64,000 bases of DNA from an uncultured Erysipelotrichaceae bacterium (GTDB taxonomy: Bacteria; Bacillota_I; Bacilli_A; Erysipelotrichales; Erysipelotrichaceae). Under the pieces are notes generated by a model. That model was not told where the DNA came from. It did no database searches and worked only from the letters and a program-made list of their open reading frames with translations. Numbering within the stretch: the first letter of the stretch is position 1; the number at the start of each line of letters is the position of its first letter. The translations under genes and the position numbers were made by a program. The stretch covers positions 18,395-82,394 of the forward strand of contig CANOSP010000007.1 in assembly GCA_947569705.1 (NCBI GenBank), read 5' to 3'. Positions 45,411 through 55,303 of the stretch are shown one piece after another.

Positions 45411-46918
45411 TATTGTCCCACCACCGTCTGCGGATCGATTTGAACGCCGTTATAGCGGATTTCAAAATGCACATGCGGCCCTGTTGCGACACCGGTCATA
45501 CCGATATTACCGATTGCCTCTCCCTGTTGTACCACTGTACCGACCGGATAGAAGCCGGGGCCGCTCATATGTCCGTAATAAGTTTGATAGCCGTTGTTAT
45601 GATCAATCACTACACGATAGCCACCAACGCCGTGATAATCATTTTGAATGATAGTGCCGCGATCGCTCGCCAACACTTGACCGTAGAAGTTATAACGGTT
45701 CTGTACATCGGTCGCCGTATGCCCGCTGTAACAATACCAGCCGCATGTGATTGATGCGACTTCAACCGGCCAGCGGAAATGTCCGCTTCCGATATGCGGA
45801 TACACCTTCGTACCGACTCGCTTCACTTCTCGAACCGGCTGCTTGGTAATTACACCGGATATTTTCTTACCGCTTCCGGTGCTTTGCCCGTTCACAAAGA
45901 TTTCCTGATAACGCGCATTTTCTTTGCCTAATTCCTGTTTTGTATCAATGATTTCCATGCCCTCTCGCAAGGTATCATCATATACGATTAAAGTAGATTC
46001 CGGATATACCGTTTCTTCGACCTGATTCTCTTTAATAACCTCATAGTGAATCGGTGAATTAATCGCCGTAACATTGAGCTTCATACCGACTTTTACCAGC
46101 TGATTCTCACTGACCAAAGAATCTTGGTTCAATGCCAGTAAATGAGAAGTCGGAATATGATTCAACCATGCAATACCTTGAATTGTATCATATTCTTTCG
46201 TAGTATAAAATTTTGTTTCGCTGTCATAGCCGTAGCTGATTACTTTTAATGCTTCTTCTTTATTTTTCGCAATCTTATTCACCGGCGCCAACCCTTTAGA
46301 AACTGTCATTTCTTCTTTGAAATAAGCTTTTTCGACACGCGTTCCGTATTCACGATCACCCAGCGGCGGCACTTCATTTCCGCCGTTGATTAAATTAAAT
46401 GAATTTTCGTCGATAAAATTTAACGCAAAATCATCTCGCGCTGCCACAAAATCATCTAAATTTTTCACATAGATAATTTCACCGTTTGAGAATTCAATCT
46501 TATTCGCTTCTACACTGAACAAATTATTTTCATTAATATATTTCAAAATTTCATCATCTTTATTCTCATAAGTAAAGAAATTGATTTCTTCTACGATATG
46601 TACATCTTCACCTAAACCAAGCTTGGTATCGGGAAAATCCTTTTGATAGCGATTTTTATAAACATCATCCAGCATTTGATCCAATTTTTTCTCATCATTC
46701 AAAACACCGATAATACTGTCTTTATAATAAATCACCGCATTGTTTTGTTCTGTTTCCGTTGTCTTTAGAACCTTTTGCGGAATAATCGCATTTTCAATAT
46801 CAAAGGCACTGTTAAAATTGCCGCTGAAGGCTTTTGGTTCAAAATAACCGGATACAAAGGTTAACCCAAACGCAAACAAAATTGCCGCAATCAGTGCATA
46901 GCCTTGTTTCATGCGCAT
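45410..46918 (-). CDS. M23 peptidoglycan endopeptidase with LysM and G5 domains
   Basis: A secreted or membrane-anchored wall hydrolase of 502 residues. One N-terminal hydrophobic segment (ALIAAILFAFGLTFVSGYF) is followed by a long region, a LysM (IQGIAWLNHIPTSHLLALN...), a G5-type domain (about 300-375) and the M23 domain. The zinc and catalytic residues are present in HTATD, YYGHMSG and GPHVHFEI, so it should be active. It lies between dnaB and the walJ-like gene; its role in wall growth is inferred from family and location. Confidence 0.93.
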   Translation of the reverse strand: MRMKQGYALIAAILFAFGLTFVSGYFEPKAFSGNFNSAFDIENAIIPQKVLKTTETEQNNAVIYYKDSIIGVLNDEKKLDQMLDDVYKNRYQKDFPDTKLGLGEDVHIVEEINFFTYENKDDEILKYINENNLFSVEANKIEFSNGEIIYVKNLDDFVAARDDFALNFIDENSFNLINGGNEVPPLGDREYGTRVEKAYFKEEMTVSKGLAPVNKIAKNKEEALKVISYGYDSETKFYTTKEYDTIQGIAWLNHIPTSHLLALNQDSLVSENQLVKVGMKLNVTAINSPIHYEVIKENQVEETVYPESTLIVYDDTLREGMEIIDTKQELGKENARYQEIFVNGQSTGSGKKISGVITKQPVREVKRVGTKVYPHIGSGHFRWPVEVASITCGWYCYSGHTATDVQNRYNFYGQVLASDRGTIIQNDYHGVGGYRVVIDHNNGYQTYYGHMSGPGFYPVGTVVQQGEAIGNIGMTGVATGPHVHFEIRYNGVQIDPQTVVGQ

Positions 46919-46929
46919 ACTCCTTTCTT

Positions 46930-48270
46930 TTACATCGATTCACTGTAATTATAAAAAGCGGAAATTGCTTTAGAAAAAGCTAAATCGACATTACCGGTCG
47001 CACCGTTACGATGCTTGGCAATATTCACCTCGGTACGTTCGGGAAGATTTTGTTCTTCTTCCGTTTTATCTTTATTGTAATAATCCTCACGATAGAGGAA
47101 CATAACAATATCGGCATCCTGCTCGATGGATCCGGACTCTCTCAAGTCGGAAAGCATCGGGTGCTTATTCGGACGCTGCTCGACTGCACGGGAAAGCTGT
47201 GACAAGGCAATTACCGGACACTCCATCTCTCTTGCCAAACCTTTTAAGGAACGTGAAATTTCCGATATTTCCTGTTGCCGGTTATCTCCGCCGCTTCTTG
47301 AAGAGCCGCTGATCAGCTGCAGGTAATCGATCACGACCATATCTAAGCCATGTTCACTTTTCAGTTTGCGGCATTTTGAATAGATTTCCGCAATTTTAAT
47401 ATTTGAAGAATCATCGATAAACAGCTTCGCTCCGCTTAAATCGCCGGCAGCCTCGTTGATTTTATTAAAATCCTCATCACTCATATTACCGCTTCTGAGT
47501 TTAAACGATTCCACTTCACTGTGGGCGCTCATAATTCGCTTCATCAGTGCCTCGGCAGGCATTTCTAATGAGAATATCGCAATCGCACCGCTGTTAAACT
47601 GTGCCGCCCGCATTGCCAAGTTCAGCGCAAAGGCGGTTTTTCCCATGGCCGGTCGCGCTGCCAGTATAATCAAATCACCGCGCTGAAAGCCGTTTGTCAT
47701 TCGGTCTAAATCATAACCGGTCTTAATGCCGGTCACATGATCACTGAATGAGCGAAGCTTCGTAAGTTCTTGAATCACATTGGAAATGACTTCCTTGCTG
47801 CTTTTGAATTCTGTCGCTTTTCTGCTTCTGGTGATCTGTAAAATATTGCGTTCTGCCTGATCCATTACATCGTCTAATTCCTGATCCACCTGATAAGCAT
47901 CCTGCGCAATCATTTCCGCGGTTTCAATTAAGCGTCGTAAATGCGCACGATTTTTGATGATTTCAATATAATGCGCACTGTTTGCTTGCGAAACAGCCGT
48001 ATCGGACAGCTTTAAAATATAGTCCGCACCGCCTACCATATGCAATTCATCACTGTCCTGAAGACGAGTAATCAATGAAGTCGCATCGATCGGCTTTCCG
48101 TTTTCACTTAAATAATTCATTGCGCGAAAGATGCGCTGATGGATATTCAAATAAAAATCCTCTGCCTGAAGCCCTTGATCAAATACAATGCGAACTACTT
48201 TCGGATACACAAGCATGGATCCTAAGATCGCCTGTTCCGCTTCATTACTGTGTGGTAATTCCTGACTCAT
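46930..48270 (-). CDS. dnaB: Replicative DNA helicase DnaB
   Basis: Hexameric helicase that unwinds the replication fork (called DnaC in Bacillus). The N-terminal domain begins ELPHSNEAEQAILGSMLVYP; the RecA-like domain has Walker A ARPAMGKT, VVIDYLQLI, DLRESGSIEQDADIVMFLYR and KHRNG. The 446-residue length is normal. It is 8 nt after rplI, the usual Firmicutes pairing. Confidence 0.98.
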   Translation of the reverse strand: MSQELPHSNEAEQAILGSMLVYPKVVRIVFDQGLQAEDFYLNIHQRIFRAMNYLSENGKPIDATSLITRLQDSDELHMVGGADYILKLSDTAVSQANSAHYIEIIKNRAHLRRLIETAEMIAQDAYQVDQELDDVMDQAERNILQITRSRKATEFKSSKEVISNVIQELTKLRSFSDHVTGIKTGYDLDRMTNGFQRGDLIILAARPAMGKTAFALNLAMRAAQFNSGAIAIFSLEMPAEALMKRIMSAHSEVESFKLRSGNMSDEDFNKINEAAGDLSGAKLFIDDSSNIKIAEIYSKCRKLKSEHGLDMVVIDYLQLISGSSRSGGDNRQQEISEISRSLKGLAREMECPVIALSQLSRAVEQRPNKHPMLSDLRESGSIEQDADIVMFLYREDYYNKDKTEEEQNLPERTEVNIAKHRNGATGNVDLAFSKAISAFYNYSESM

Positions 48271-48278
48271 CGCTTCAC

Positions 48279-48725
48279 CTACTCACTCAAATGTACTCGT
48301 ATCACACCGATTACTTTATTTTTATATAAGTCGATTTTTACATCGGTATATCCCATAGAAGCAATCGGAGCGCTGTCAATCACCTTGCGCTTATCAATTT
48401 TGATCTCGTATTTCTGCATCAGCTGTTCCGCAATCTGTTTCGTTGAAACACTGCCGAATACTCTGCCGTCTTTTCCGCTCTTCACTTTAAATTCTAATGT
48501 CAGCTTTGCCAAACGTGCCTTTAATGCTTCCGCATTCGCTTCCAGCTGTTTTTCTTCCAATGATTCCTGCAATTTTTGTTCATCTAGTATTTCCATTGAT
48601 TTTTTAGTCGCTTCTACTGCCAGATGCTGACGAATCAAAAAGTTTCGTCCGTATCCGTCTGCGACTTTTACAATATCACCTTTTTTACCTAAATTCTTTA
48701 CATCACTTAACAGAATCACTTTCAT
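48279..48725 (-). CDS. rplI: 50S ribosomal protein L9
   Basis: L9 binds 23S rRNA with its N-terminal domain and extends outward through a long helix. The 148-residue protein begins [20 protein letters not shown] and has the [15 protein letters not shown] block. I start at 48725, 9 nt after AGGAGG; this overlaps the end of gdpP by 23 nt. The longer reading from 48761 lies inside gdpP and is unlikely. Confidence 0.97.
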   Translation of the reverse strand: MKVILLSDVKNLGKKGDIVKVADGYGRNFLIRQHLAVEATKKSMEILDEQKLQESLEEKQLEANAEALKARLAKLTLEFKVKSGKDGRVFGSVSTKQIAEQLMQKYEIKIDKRKVIDSAPIASMGYTDVKIDLYKNKVIGVIRVHLSE

Positions 48726-50688
48726 GCAATATGTCCTCCTGTTCTTTTTTGTATTGATCAATTACTTCATGTAATTCCTTTTCCAAATCCTCAACCTTCG
48801 CATGTTCTCTTGACAATGCGGCTGCCGAGAAATGTCCGCCGCCCTGCATTTGTTCCATAATGATCTGAACATTTACATTTCCTTTAGAGCGTGAGGATAT
48901 TCCGACGGTATGCTCAGCGGTATAGGCAATGACAAAGCTTGCCTCGATGCCCTTGATATTTAATAAGGCATCTGCCGCCTTTGACATCATCGTGCGATGG
49001 AAAATACGATCTTCCTTCACCGCCGCTATCAAGAGATTGCCTTGATAAACATGCGTATATTTCATAATATCGGTCTGCTCGGCAAAATCCTGAAAATTTT
49101 CCTTTAACATATTTTCTGCCGCTGCCGCATTTACACCGAGTTTGCGCAAGTATGCCGCTGCCTCAAAGGTACGGCTGCCGGTACGCATTTTAAAGCGATT
49201 GGTATCGACGAGAATTCCGGTGTACATCAAAGTCGCTTCTTCTTCATTTATATAAATGCTGTTAGATTGATAAGGGAAGAATTCCGTGATTAATTCACAT
49301 ACCGAAGAAGCACTGCTTTCGATATAAACCAACAGCGGATTATCGATAAAATCTTCACCGCGGCGATGATGATCGATAATCATAATCTTTTCCGCAGCTG
49401 CCAATGTCAAGGGCGCACCGCATTGGTTCGGGGCATTATGATCCACGACGATGACAAGATCGCGCTCATTGATCATTCTTGCAGCTTCTTCATCATCTAA
49501 AAAGCCGTGACGCTCCTCCAACTGATCCATACATCCCTTCAGCGCTTCCTGAAGCTGCAACTCTACACCGCCGCTTTTAGAAACAATATATGCCGGTGCA
49601 TCATAGGCGTTGCACAAGCAGCTGACTCCCAACGCCGCACCCATACAGTCAAAATCCATCAGCTTATGACCGACAATAAAGACGCGATTTGCTTCCATAA
49701 TAGCTTCCTTTACCGCCTGTGCCATGACTCGAACTCGCACCTTACTGCGCTTTTCTTTTGCTTCACTGTTACCGCCGTAATATTTCACATTTTCACCGTA
49801 TTTTTTTACAGCGACCTGATCGCCGCCGCGGCTTTGTGCCAACTCCAGTAAATCATTTACCATTTGATCCAGCAAACGATAATCCGTTGTACCGCGTGCA
49901 TAGGACATCGATAAAGTAATTGATACATCGATTTCATCGGCTGCGGCACGAATATCGTTTAAAATTGAAAAGCGATCTCTGACGATTTCCGTATAGATGC
50001 GCTCATCGAGTACGACAAGAAAACGATCGGAACGCAGTCTGCGCACAAACATGCCGTATTTTTTCGCCCAGTTTAATACCGGCTGACGCAGATTCGTGTT
50101 AATCAGCGCCATTTTTTCTTCATCTTCGTATTGTTGAATCTCCATATAATTATCCAGCTGCAATAAGCCGACAACGATCGCTTCTTGCATATATTGCGTC
50201 TTCAGGCGTAATATTTCCGAAACATCTCGTACATACAGCACTTGTGCATTTTCTTTTCGAGTGATTTCATATACATTATTTTCATCAGTGCCGACAACCA
50301 TATCTACATCATCTTGAAACAGCTCGCTGACCTCAGGAATCCAAGTCGATAGCTTTTTGCCGACAAGATTTAAACCGCGCTCACTGATCACATCGTTGAC
50401 CCAAGTCGCACAATAATTTTCATTATAAGTGATGATTCCGATCTGACCGAAGTCCAAAGCATCCTTCGCATCATTTCCGAGGATCCTCGATATATCAATA
50501 TCGCGTGATTCCTTTTCACTCTCAAAGCGATAGATGATCCACAAAATCATTACGATATGAATGGCTGTCAACAGCCATACCAAATAATTATTCAATTCCA
50601 TTCCCGATAACAGAAACATGACTAACGCAACAATTTCCGCAAGAATCAGAATACCGATCTGAACCTTAAGATTTTCCAATCGTTCCAT
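48703..50688 (-). CDS. gdpP: Cyclic-di-AMP phosphodiesterase GdpP
   Basis: Membrane enzyme that hydrolyses c-di-AMP, controlling potassium and wall homeostasis. The 661 residues comprise two N-terminal membrane helices, a PAS-like domain, a degenerate GGDEF domain and DHH-DHHA1 domains. Metal and catalytic motifs are [41 protein letters not shown] and the C-terminal GGGHFSAAA. The start at 50688 is 8 nt after GAGG, overlapping yybS by 23 nt. Downstream are rplI and dnaB. Confidence 0.95.
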   Translation of the reverse strand: MERLENLKVQIGILILAEIVALVMFLLSGMELNNYLVWLLTAIHIVMILWIIYRFESEKESRDIDISRILGNDAKDALDFGQIGIITYNENYCATWVNDVISERGLNLVGKKLSTWIPEVSELFQDDVDMVVGTDENNVYEITRKENAQVLYVRDVSEILRLKTQYMQEAIVVGLLQLDNYMEIQQYEDEEKMALINTNLRQPVLNWAKKYGMFVRRLRSDRFLVVLDERIYTEIVRDRFSILNDIRAAADEIDVSITLSMSYARGTTDYRLLDQMVNDLLELAQSRGGDQVAVKKYGENVKYYGGNSEAKEKRSKVRVRVMAQAVKEAIMEANRVFIVGHKLMDFDCMGAALGVSCLCNAYDAPAYIVSKSGGVELQLQEALKGCMDQLEERHGFLDDEEAARMINERDLVIVVDHNAPNQCGAPLTLAAAEKIMIIDHHRRGEDFIDNPLLVYIESSASSVCELITEFFPYQSNSIYINEEEATLMYTGILVDTNRFKMRTGSRTFEAAAYLRKLGVNAAAAENMLKENFQDFAEQTDIMKYTHVYQGNLLIAAVKEDRIFHRTMMSKAADALLNIKGIEASFVIAYTAEHTVGISSRSKGNVNVQIIMEQMQGGGHFSAAALSREHAKVEDLEKELHEVIDQYKKEQEDILHESDSVK

Positions 50689-51598
50689 GAATGACACCTC
50701 GTTTCCACTTTTGTCTGAAATTTTGATAAATACTGATAATTCCGCACCATACAATCAGAATGCCGCTCGGTAAAAACAGCAGTCCGACAATGCATAGCAG
50801 CGAACAGATGATACCGATCAGTCGTTTTTGATACAGAATTGTTATACACATTACATCCATGACACATTCTGCACATAGGATTATGCAGTCGATGAAATAA
50901 ATGCTTGTGATTCCCACTAATAAATTACCTTCTAATTTTAACATATTTTTCAGTAAAAATAACAGCCAAATACAAATACTTATCGATGCGAACCATTTCG
51001 GCAGTGCAATGTCAAAAATTGATTTCATCGGCATAATCTCATAGTTCATGCGTTTCAGTAACAGACATGCGAATAAATGGATGCATACGGTCTGTAAAAA
51101 CGCACATACAACACCGGTGATGATTGCAATCATCACTACCAGATCTGTAATATTTCCGTTTATGATTCGTAGCTGCTGCATCAACTGCTGAGCAAGCATG
51201 AGATCCTCTTGCGGATCATAGCCGAAGGCAGCGGCGAATAAAACCATCGTAATTAAATAGGAAAACAGTGTCAACACACCGGTAAGCAACAGTAAATTTA
51301 TATGCTTCCATCGATGATAGACTCCGTATCCGTAACCGATTCCGCACAAAAGCGCCGATGCGAGATAGAAAACGGTCGTCCAAGCGGACAGCATCAACGA
51401 TAACAGCAACATAGAAACAGCCGGTATCAATGCTGCCTTCCACCCATATCGCACCGTATAGATCAAAATCGGAAAGGACAAGATCCAATAAATTGTATAT
51501 TCGATCATACCGCCCAACTGCCGATTGATAAACAGAACCAATCCGACTAAGGCACACATCATCGCACCTTCCGTTATTTTTCTTGTATCGTTTCGCAT
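50666..51598 (-). CDS. YybS-type polytopic membrane protein (DUF2232)
   Basis: A 310-residue membrane protein with about eight hydrophobic segments, matching the DUF2232/YybS family by size, hydropathy (TEGAMMCALVGLVLFI opening) and position directly before gdpP. Some relatives resemble small-molecule transporters; no substrate is known. AGGA lies 9 nt before the ATG. A 7-bp hairpin (ACGGCAT / ATGCCGT, 51639-51657) is in its leader. Confidence 0.85.
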   Translation of the reverse strand: MRNDTRKITEGAMMCALVGLVLFINRQLGGMIEYTIYWILSFPILIYTVRYGWKAALIPAVSMLLLSLMLSAWTTVFYLASALLCGIGYGYGVYHRWKHINLLLLTGVLTLFSYLITMVLFAAAFGYDPQEDLMLAQQLMQQLRIINGNITDLVVMIAIITGVVCAFLQTVCIHLFACLLLKRMNYEIMPMKSIFDIALPKWFASISICIWLLFLLKNMLKLEGNLLVGITSIYFIDCIILCAECVMDVMCITILYQKRLIGIICSLLCIVGLLFLPSGILIVWCGIISIYQNFRQKWKRGVIHGTIGKS

Positions 51599-51735
51599 GA
51601 ATTCACATCCTTACTCTTTATTTCAATCACATCCTCACACGGCATATGCGATGCCGTCTGACCATGCATTGAAGCTTCCGGTAATGATCATTGATATTGC
51701 TCGATACAAAATACCATCTTCAATAAAAAGAAGAA

Positions 51736-51759
51736 AACCTCCGCCGAACGGAGGAGGTT
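51736..51759 (-). terminator. Intrinsic terminator after rpsR
   Basis: On the minus strand AACCTCC / GGAGGTT with an inner CCG/CGG pairing is followed by TTCTTCTTTTT, 4 nt past the rpsR stop. Confidence 0.85.
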
Positions 51760-51763
51760 ATAC

Positions 51764-51994
51764 TTATTCGCTGACGTAAGGCAATAATGCCATCTGACGA
51801 GCGCGTTTGATTGCAGTCGCCAGCATACGCTGATATTTTGCACGTGTACCTGTTACACGACGAGGAACGATCTTTCCGTTTGCGGAAATATAGCGTTTCA
51901 ATAATTCAACGTCCTTATAATCAATATATTCGATTTTATTTTTCGTAAAGTAGCAAACTTTTTTGCGACCCATACGTTGTTTTCTAAATGCCAT
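51764..51994 (-). CDS. rpsR: 30S ribosomal protein S18
   Basis: S18 forms a heterodimer with S6 on the 30S platform. The 76-residue protein has [20 protein letters not shown], the basic [20 protein letters not shown] and the C-terminal [12 protein letters not shown]. It closes the rpsF-ssb-rpsR operon, directly before a terminator. Confidence 0.98.
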   Translation of the reverse strand: MAFRKQRMGRKKVCYFTKNKIEYIDYKDVELLKRYISANGKIVPRRVTGTRAKYQRMLATAIKRARQMALLPYVSE

Positions 51995-52014
51995 CGGGTA
52001 TTCTCCTTTCTGAA

Positions 52015-52479
52015 TTAAAACGGCAAATCATCACTTGCGATATCTAATGTATCCGCACTTGAAAAATCTGCGTCAAAGCTGTTTGCAGCAGGCTGATCGG
52101 GTGTATAGCCCATATCCGGCTGCATTGGCTCCTGCGGTGCATAGCTTCCGTGTTCCGCAGCTGCTTTTTTGCTTTCCAAGAACTGAACGCTGTCCGCAAC
52201 AACCTCGGTAACATAAACACGTTTTCCGTCTTTATCATCGTAGCTGCGCGTTTGGATTCTGCCTTCCAGTCCCAACAAAGCACCTTTTTTTACATATTGT
52301 GCCATAAAATCAGCGGTTTTATTCCATGCGACACAGTTAATAAAATCTGCGTCCTGCCCCTGACTCGGCACACGGCGATTACATGCGATTGTAAACGAAA
52401 CTACGGAAATACCGCTCTGCGTTTTTCTCAGCATCGGATCTTTCGTAATTCTGCCTACCAAAACTACTCGATTAATCAT
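52015..52479 (-). CDS. ssb: Single-stranded DNA-binding protein
   Basis: Protects ssDNA and recruits repair and replication partners. The OB fold begins [20 protein letters not shown]; the linker is Gln/Pro-rich, and the acidic tip ends DIASDDLPF, the usual partner-binding tail. At 154 residues it is normal. It lies between rpsF and rpsR, the classic order. Confidence 0.97.
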   Translation of the reverse strand: MINRVVLVGRITKDPMLRKTQSGISVVSFTIACNRRVPSQGQDADFINCVAWNKTADFMAQYVKKGALLGLEGRIQTRSYDDKDGKRVYVTEVVADSVQFLESKKAAAEHGSYAPQEPMQPDMGYTPDQPAANSFDADFSSADTLDIASDDLPF

Positions 52480-52493
52480 AGCTTCATCCTCGC

Positions 52494-52787
52494 TTATTCT
52501 TCGCCTTGTGTTTTTACGATCAAATAACGAACAATATTCGGATTGATGCGAGTCAAACGATCAAATTCCTGAATACCTTCATTGTTTGCCGTAACATTGA
52601 TGACTACATAGTAGCCTTTGTTCATGTGATTGATTTCATACGCGAACTCTTTTACGCCCCATTCATCCACTTTATCAATGGAACCTTCACGGTCGGTAAT
52701 GACCTTGTGCATTTCATCCATTACCTGCTGGCGCGCTGCATCTTCTAAAGATGCGTTCACGATGTACATGATCTCGTATTTCTTCAT
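52494..52787 (-). CDS. rpsF: 30S ribosomal protein S6
   Basis: S6 dimerises with S18. The 97-residue protein begins MKKYEIMYIVNASLEDAARQ and has the conserved GVKEFAYEINHMNKGYYVVI and DRLTRINPNIVRYLIV. I start at 52787, with GGAGG 8 nt upstream; an ORF extension to 52835 would run through the leader structure. It heads the rpsF-ssb-rpsR operon. Confidence 0.97.
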   Translation of the reverse strand: MKKYEIMYIVNASLEDAARQQVMDEMHKVITDREGSIDKVDEWGVKEFAYEINHMNKGYYVVINVTANNEGIQEFDRLTRINPNIVRYLIVKTQGEE

Positions 52788-52789
52788 TA

Positions 52790-52856
52790 CGTACACCTCC
52801 TTATGGTCTATAGGCCCTGTCTTTTGACAGAACAAGGAGTAGAGATTATCTACCCG
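52790..52856 (-). promoter_or_regulatory. Probable S6:S18 autoregulatory leader of rpsF
   Basis: On the minus strand the leader has two hairpins, GGTAGA / TCTAC-CC and CTGTC / GACAG, the second followed by GGGCCTATAGACCATAAGGAGG. The CTTGTTCTG ... ACAG ... ACCATAAGGAGG layout resembles the S6:S18-binding leader in Firmicutes. The match is from memory and lacks an exact CCG check. Confidence 0.5.
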
Positions 52857-52863
52857 TCTAAAG

Positions 52864-52892
52864 ATTATAACAGTTTTCGCCGTGTAAGTAAA
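52864..52892 (-). promoter_or_regulatory. Promoter of the rpsF-ssb-rpsR operon
   Basis: On the minus strand -35 TTTACT (52887-52892) and -10 TATAAT (52864-52869) are 17 nt apart, with TG one base before the -10. Confidence 0.8.
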
Positions 52893-52997
52893 CTGTTTTT
52901 TGGTGATTTTTCCAATGTTTACGATTAATTATAGTCTGCTTTCATAGACAATTGTTATCAAATATAAACCGTATTTCAAACATCTCAATTTATTCTC

Positions 52998-53023
52998 AAA
53001 AAAAGACAGCGACTGTCTTTTTT
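52998..53023. terminator. Bidirectional terminator after the XRE regulator gene
   Basis: GACAG / CTGTC with a 3-nt loop, flanked by A6 on one side and T6 on the other, so it terminates in both directions. It lies 20 nt past the XRE gene stop (minus strand). Confidence 0.85.
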
Positions 53024-53042
53024 GCATATACGACTGATTCTG

Positions 53043-53369
53043 TTATCCCGCCACTTCTTTCTCCAGCATCTCCATCATCTGATGAAGCATTTCATGTAAA
53101 GCTTCCTTTTGTGTCTCATTTAAATGAATAAACAATCTGCCTAACTGATTTTCCAGTGCATCATCACCTTCAAATAAATAATTGTCTACTCTTATATTTA
53201 ATATTTTACACACATTTAAAAATGTATCTGCTTCGGGAATCGCTTTACCGACACACCAGCGATTGACGGTCGCTCTTTCAATATTTAAAGCAGATGCAAG
53301 CTGTGCCTGTGTCATATGATTCTTTTTCAATCCGTTTTTTATAATTGTTTTTATTTCCAGCTTCTCCAT
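53043..53369 (-). CDS. XRE-family HTH regulator
   Basis: A 108-residue cytoplasmic DNA-binding protein. The N-terminal Cro/C1-type HTH is MTQAQLASALNIERATVNRW with ADTFLNVCKILNIRVDNYLF; the C-terminus is a Met/Glu-rich helix (EALHEMLHQMMEMLEKE) suited to dimerisation. AGAGG lies 7 nt before the ATG. The target is unknown. It is divergent from a 44-residue ORF and the tsaC-like gene. Confidence 0.9.
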   Translation of the reverse strand: MEKLEIKTIIKNGLKKNHMTQAQLASALNIERATVNRWCVGKAIPEADTFLNVCKILNIRVDNYLFEGDDALENQLGRLFIHLNETQKEALHEMLHQMMEMLEKEVAG

Positions 53370-53588
53370 ACGAATACCTCTTACTTATCATATTGTACAA
53401 TGTGCTGTTCAGAAATAATTAGTCTATTTATATAATAGTGTTGATGAATAATACTCTTTCATAAAAATAATGCTGTTTATTATAAAAACACATCAGTAAT
53501 CAAAACAAGATGAAATAAAGGACGCCGTAAAAAACTGTTCATTTTATCTAAAACATGATAAGATGATAACCGGAAAGAAGGCGATTAA

Positions 53589-53723
53589 ATGGAAGAAATG
53601 ATTGAAGAATTAGCAGCGTATTACGGTGCTTTAGGTTATCCAATGTATAAGATTGAAGAACTGAAAAAAATGAGTGAAGCTGAAATCAACGATTTATATG
53701 AAATTACTTTTCCCAATCGTTAA
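53589..53723 (+). CDS. Small 44-residue protein, function unknown
   Basis: An ORF reading MEEMIEELAAYYGALGYPMY with a following helix and ending FPNR. AAGG lies 7 nt before the ATG. Its acidic helices and the EEL-x-KMSEAEINDLYE stretch resemble small HeH-like or BH0509-like proteins, but I cannot assign it. It lies upstream of the tsaC-like gene, 104 nt away, and could be real or chance; the codon pattern favours real. Confidence 0.55.
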   Translation: MEEMIEELAAYYGALGYPMYKIEELKKMSEAEINDLYEITFPNR

Positions 53724-53827
53724 GACTGCACCCTAAAAATTTATCGATTATTTCTCAAACTTTTTCATAATCCACTGTTTTTATCCGAATATTCATGGTA
53801 AAATGAAGCAGATTAAGCGAGGTAAAG

Positions 53828-54451
53828 ATGAAAACGATCCGTTATAATAAAAACGATACAGATGCAATCATACAAACGCTGCTCAGCGGTAAGACAGTCG
53901 CATTTCCCACTGATACGGTTTACGGACTGGGAGTCATTTACGATGAAAACGCATTGGCGGCATTGAAACAGGCAAAAGGACGGGCGGAAACAAAGCCGAT
54001 ACCGACCATGGTTGCCTCTTATGCACAGTTGGATCAAATAGCCGAAATTAATGAAACGTCACAAAAACTGATTCATTCATTTATGCCGGGCGCTCTTACG
54101 TTAGTGTTGAAGAAAAAGGCATGCGTGCCGGATTTTGTTACAAACGGCAAACCGACAATCGCCGTCAGAATGCCTAATGATCCATTTGTGCTGGACTTGA
54201 TCGAGAAGTGTCAAGGTCCGTTGTTAGTAAGCAGTGCAAATCGCTCCGATGAAGCGAGTACTCATTATGCATCTGAGGTACTGGAACAGCTTGAGGGTAG
54301 GATTCATGCGATTGTTATGGGAAAAGCGCAAGGAAATACGGCAAGCACAATTATTGATGTCAGTGAGGCGGATATCAAGATTCTGAGAAAAGGTGAAATT
54401 TCGGAAGCTGAAATTCGCAGCGCATTACAAATAAAGGAGGAATTCAAATGA
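53828..54451 (+). CDS. tsaC: Threonylcarbamoyl-AMP synthase (Sua5/YrdC family)
   Basis: Makes threonylcarbamoyl-AMP from Thr, bicarbonate and ATP for the t6A37 modification of ANN-decoding tRNAs. The YrdC fold is shown by GKTVAFPTDTVYGLGVIYDE, KGRAETKPIPTMV, FMPGALTLVLKKK and SSANRSDEAST. At 207 residues it is the short single-domain form. GAGG lies 5 nt before the ATG. It overlaps rpiB by 4 nt (ATGA), so the two are coupled. Confidence 0.93.
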   Translation: MKTIRYNKNDTDAIIQTLLSGKTVAFPTDTVYGLGVIYDENALAALKQAKGRAETKPIPTMVASYAQLDQIAEINETSQKLIHSFMPGALTLVLKKKACVPDFVTNGKPTIAVRMPNDPFVLDLIEKCQGPLLVSSANRSDEASTHYASEVLEQLEGRIHAIVMGKAQGNTASTIIDVSEADIKILRKGEISEAEIRSALQIKEEFK

Positions 54452-54903
54452 AAATCGGAATCGCCTGTGATCACGGCGCATATGAAGCAAAAGAAGCAAT
54501 TAAGGAAATGTTGATTGAGGAAGGACATGAGGTTAAGGACTTCGGTACTTATTCCACTGCTTCCTGTGATTATCCTGATTTCGCCTATGCTTGTGCAAAA
54601 TCAGTCAGTGAAAAAGAAAATGAACGCGGTATTGTAATCTGCGGCACGGGAATCGGTGTCAGTATCACCGCCAATAAGGTAAAGGGGATTCGCTGCGCCT
54701 TATGCAGTGAAGCGACAAGCGCGCGCCTTACAAGAAAACACAATGATTCTAATGTGCTGGCAATGGGACAGCGCACCTGCGGAATTGAAATCATGAAGGA
54801 TATTGTACATACTTGGATAAATACTCCGTATTCGCAGGATGAACGACATCAGCGACGCATTAATAAGATTACTGAAATTGAAAAGGAACAAAATAAAAAT
54901 TAA
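54448..54903 (+). CDS. rpiB: Ribose-5-phosphate isomerase B
   Basis: Interconverts ribose 5-phosphate and ribulose 5-phosphate. The start is MKIGIACDHGAYEAKEAIKE; catalytic Cys65 lies in VICGTGIGVSI, and RLTRKHNDSNVLAMG follows. At 151 residues it is normal; galactose-6-phosphate isomerase subunits are related but lack a partner gene here. Pairing with tsaC is common in Firmicutes. Confidence 0.94.
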   Translation: MKIGIACDHGAYEAKEAIKEMLIEEGHEVKDFGTYSTASCDYPDFAYACAKSVSEKENERGIVICGTGIGVSITANKVKGIRCALCSEATSARLTRKHNDSNVLAMGQRTCGIEIMKDIVHTWINTPYSQDERHQRRINKITEIEKEQNKN

Positions 54904-55303
54904 TTTTCTTTTCGATGAATCAAGAATATTTATAAATGCATAAGGCGTTTATATGTGAATTTATATATGGAACAGTTAAGCATAAAATCGAAAAAGATCA
55001 TGTAACAACGCATATAAAAGAAAGATGTAAATATGGTAACTTCCTATTATAGAAGAAATGTTTTTATGAATAAAATTTTATAATATAATGAATAATGCCA
55101 GTTACGAAATATCGCGGAGAAAAAGTCAAACACAATAAGGAAAATATTGTATTTCATATAAAATAAATTACAAGTAAAAAAGTTAAAGCTGCTAATTAAC
55201 AAGTATTGCATAAAAAAATAAAATTTTTAAAGCAGATATGAATACTATTAAATATTGTTTTTCTGATTTCTATATATATTTTTAAATGAAAGGATCCGAA
55301 TAA
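54904..55303. other. AT-rich 400-nt region without a recognised gene
   Basis: Very AT-rich sequence with frequent stops in all frames and no good hairpin. It starts right after rpiB and marks a composition change that continues through the next gene, as expected at the edge of an acquired segment. No RNA gene is recognised. Confidence 0.5.
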
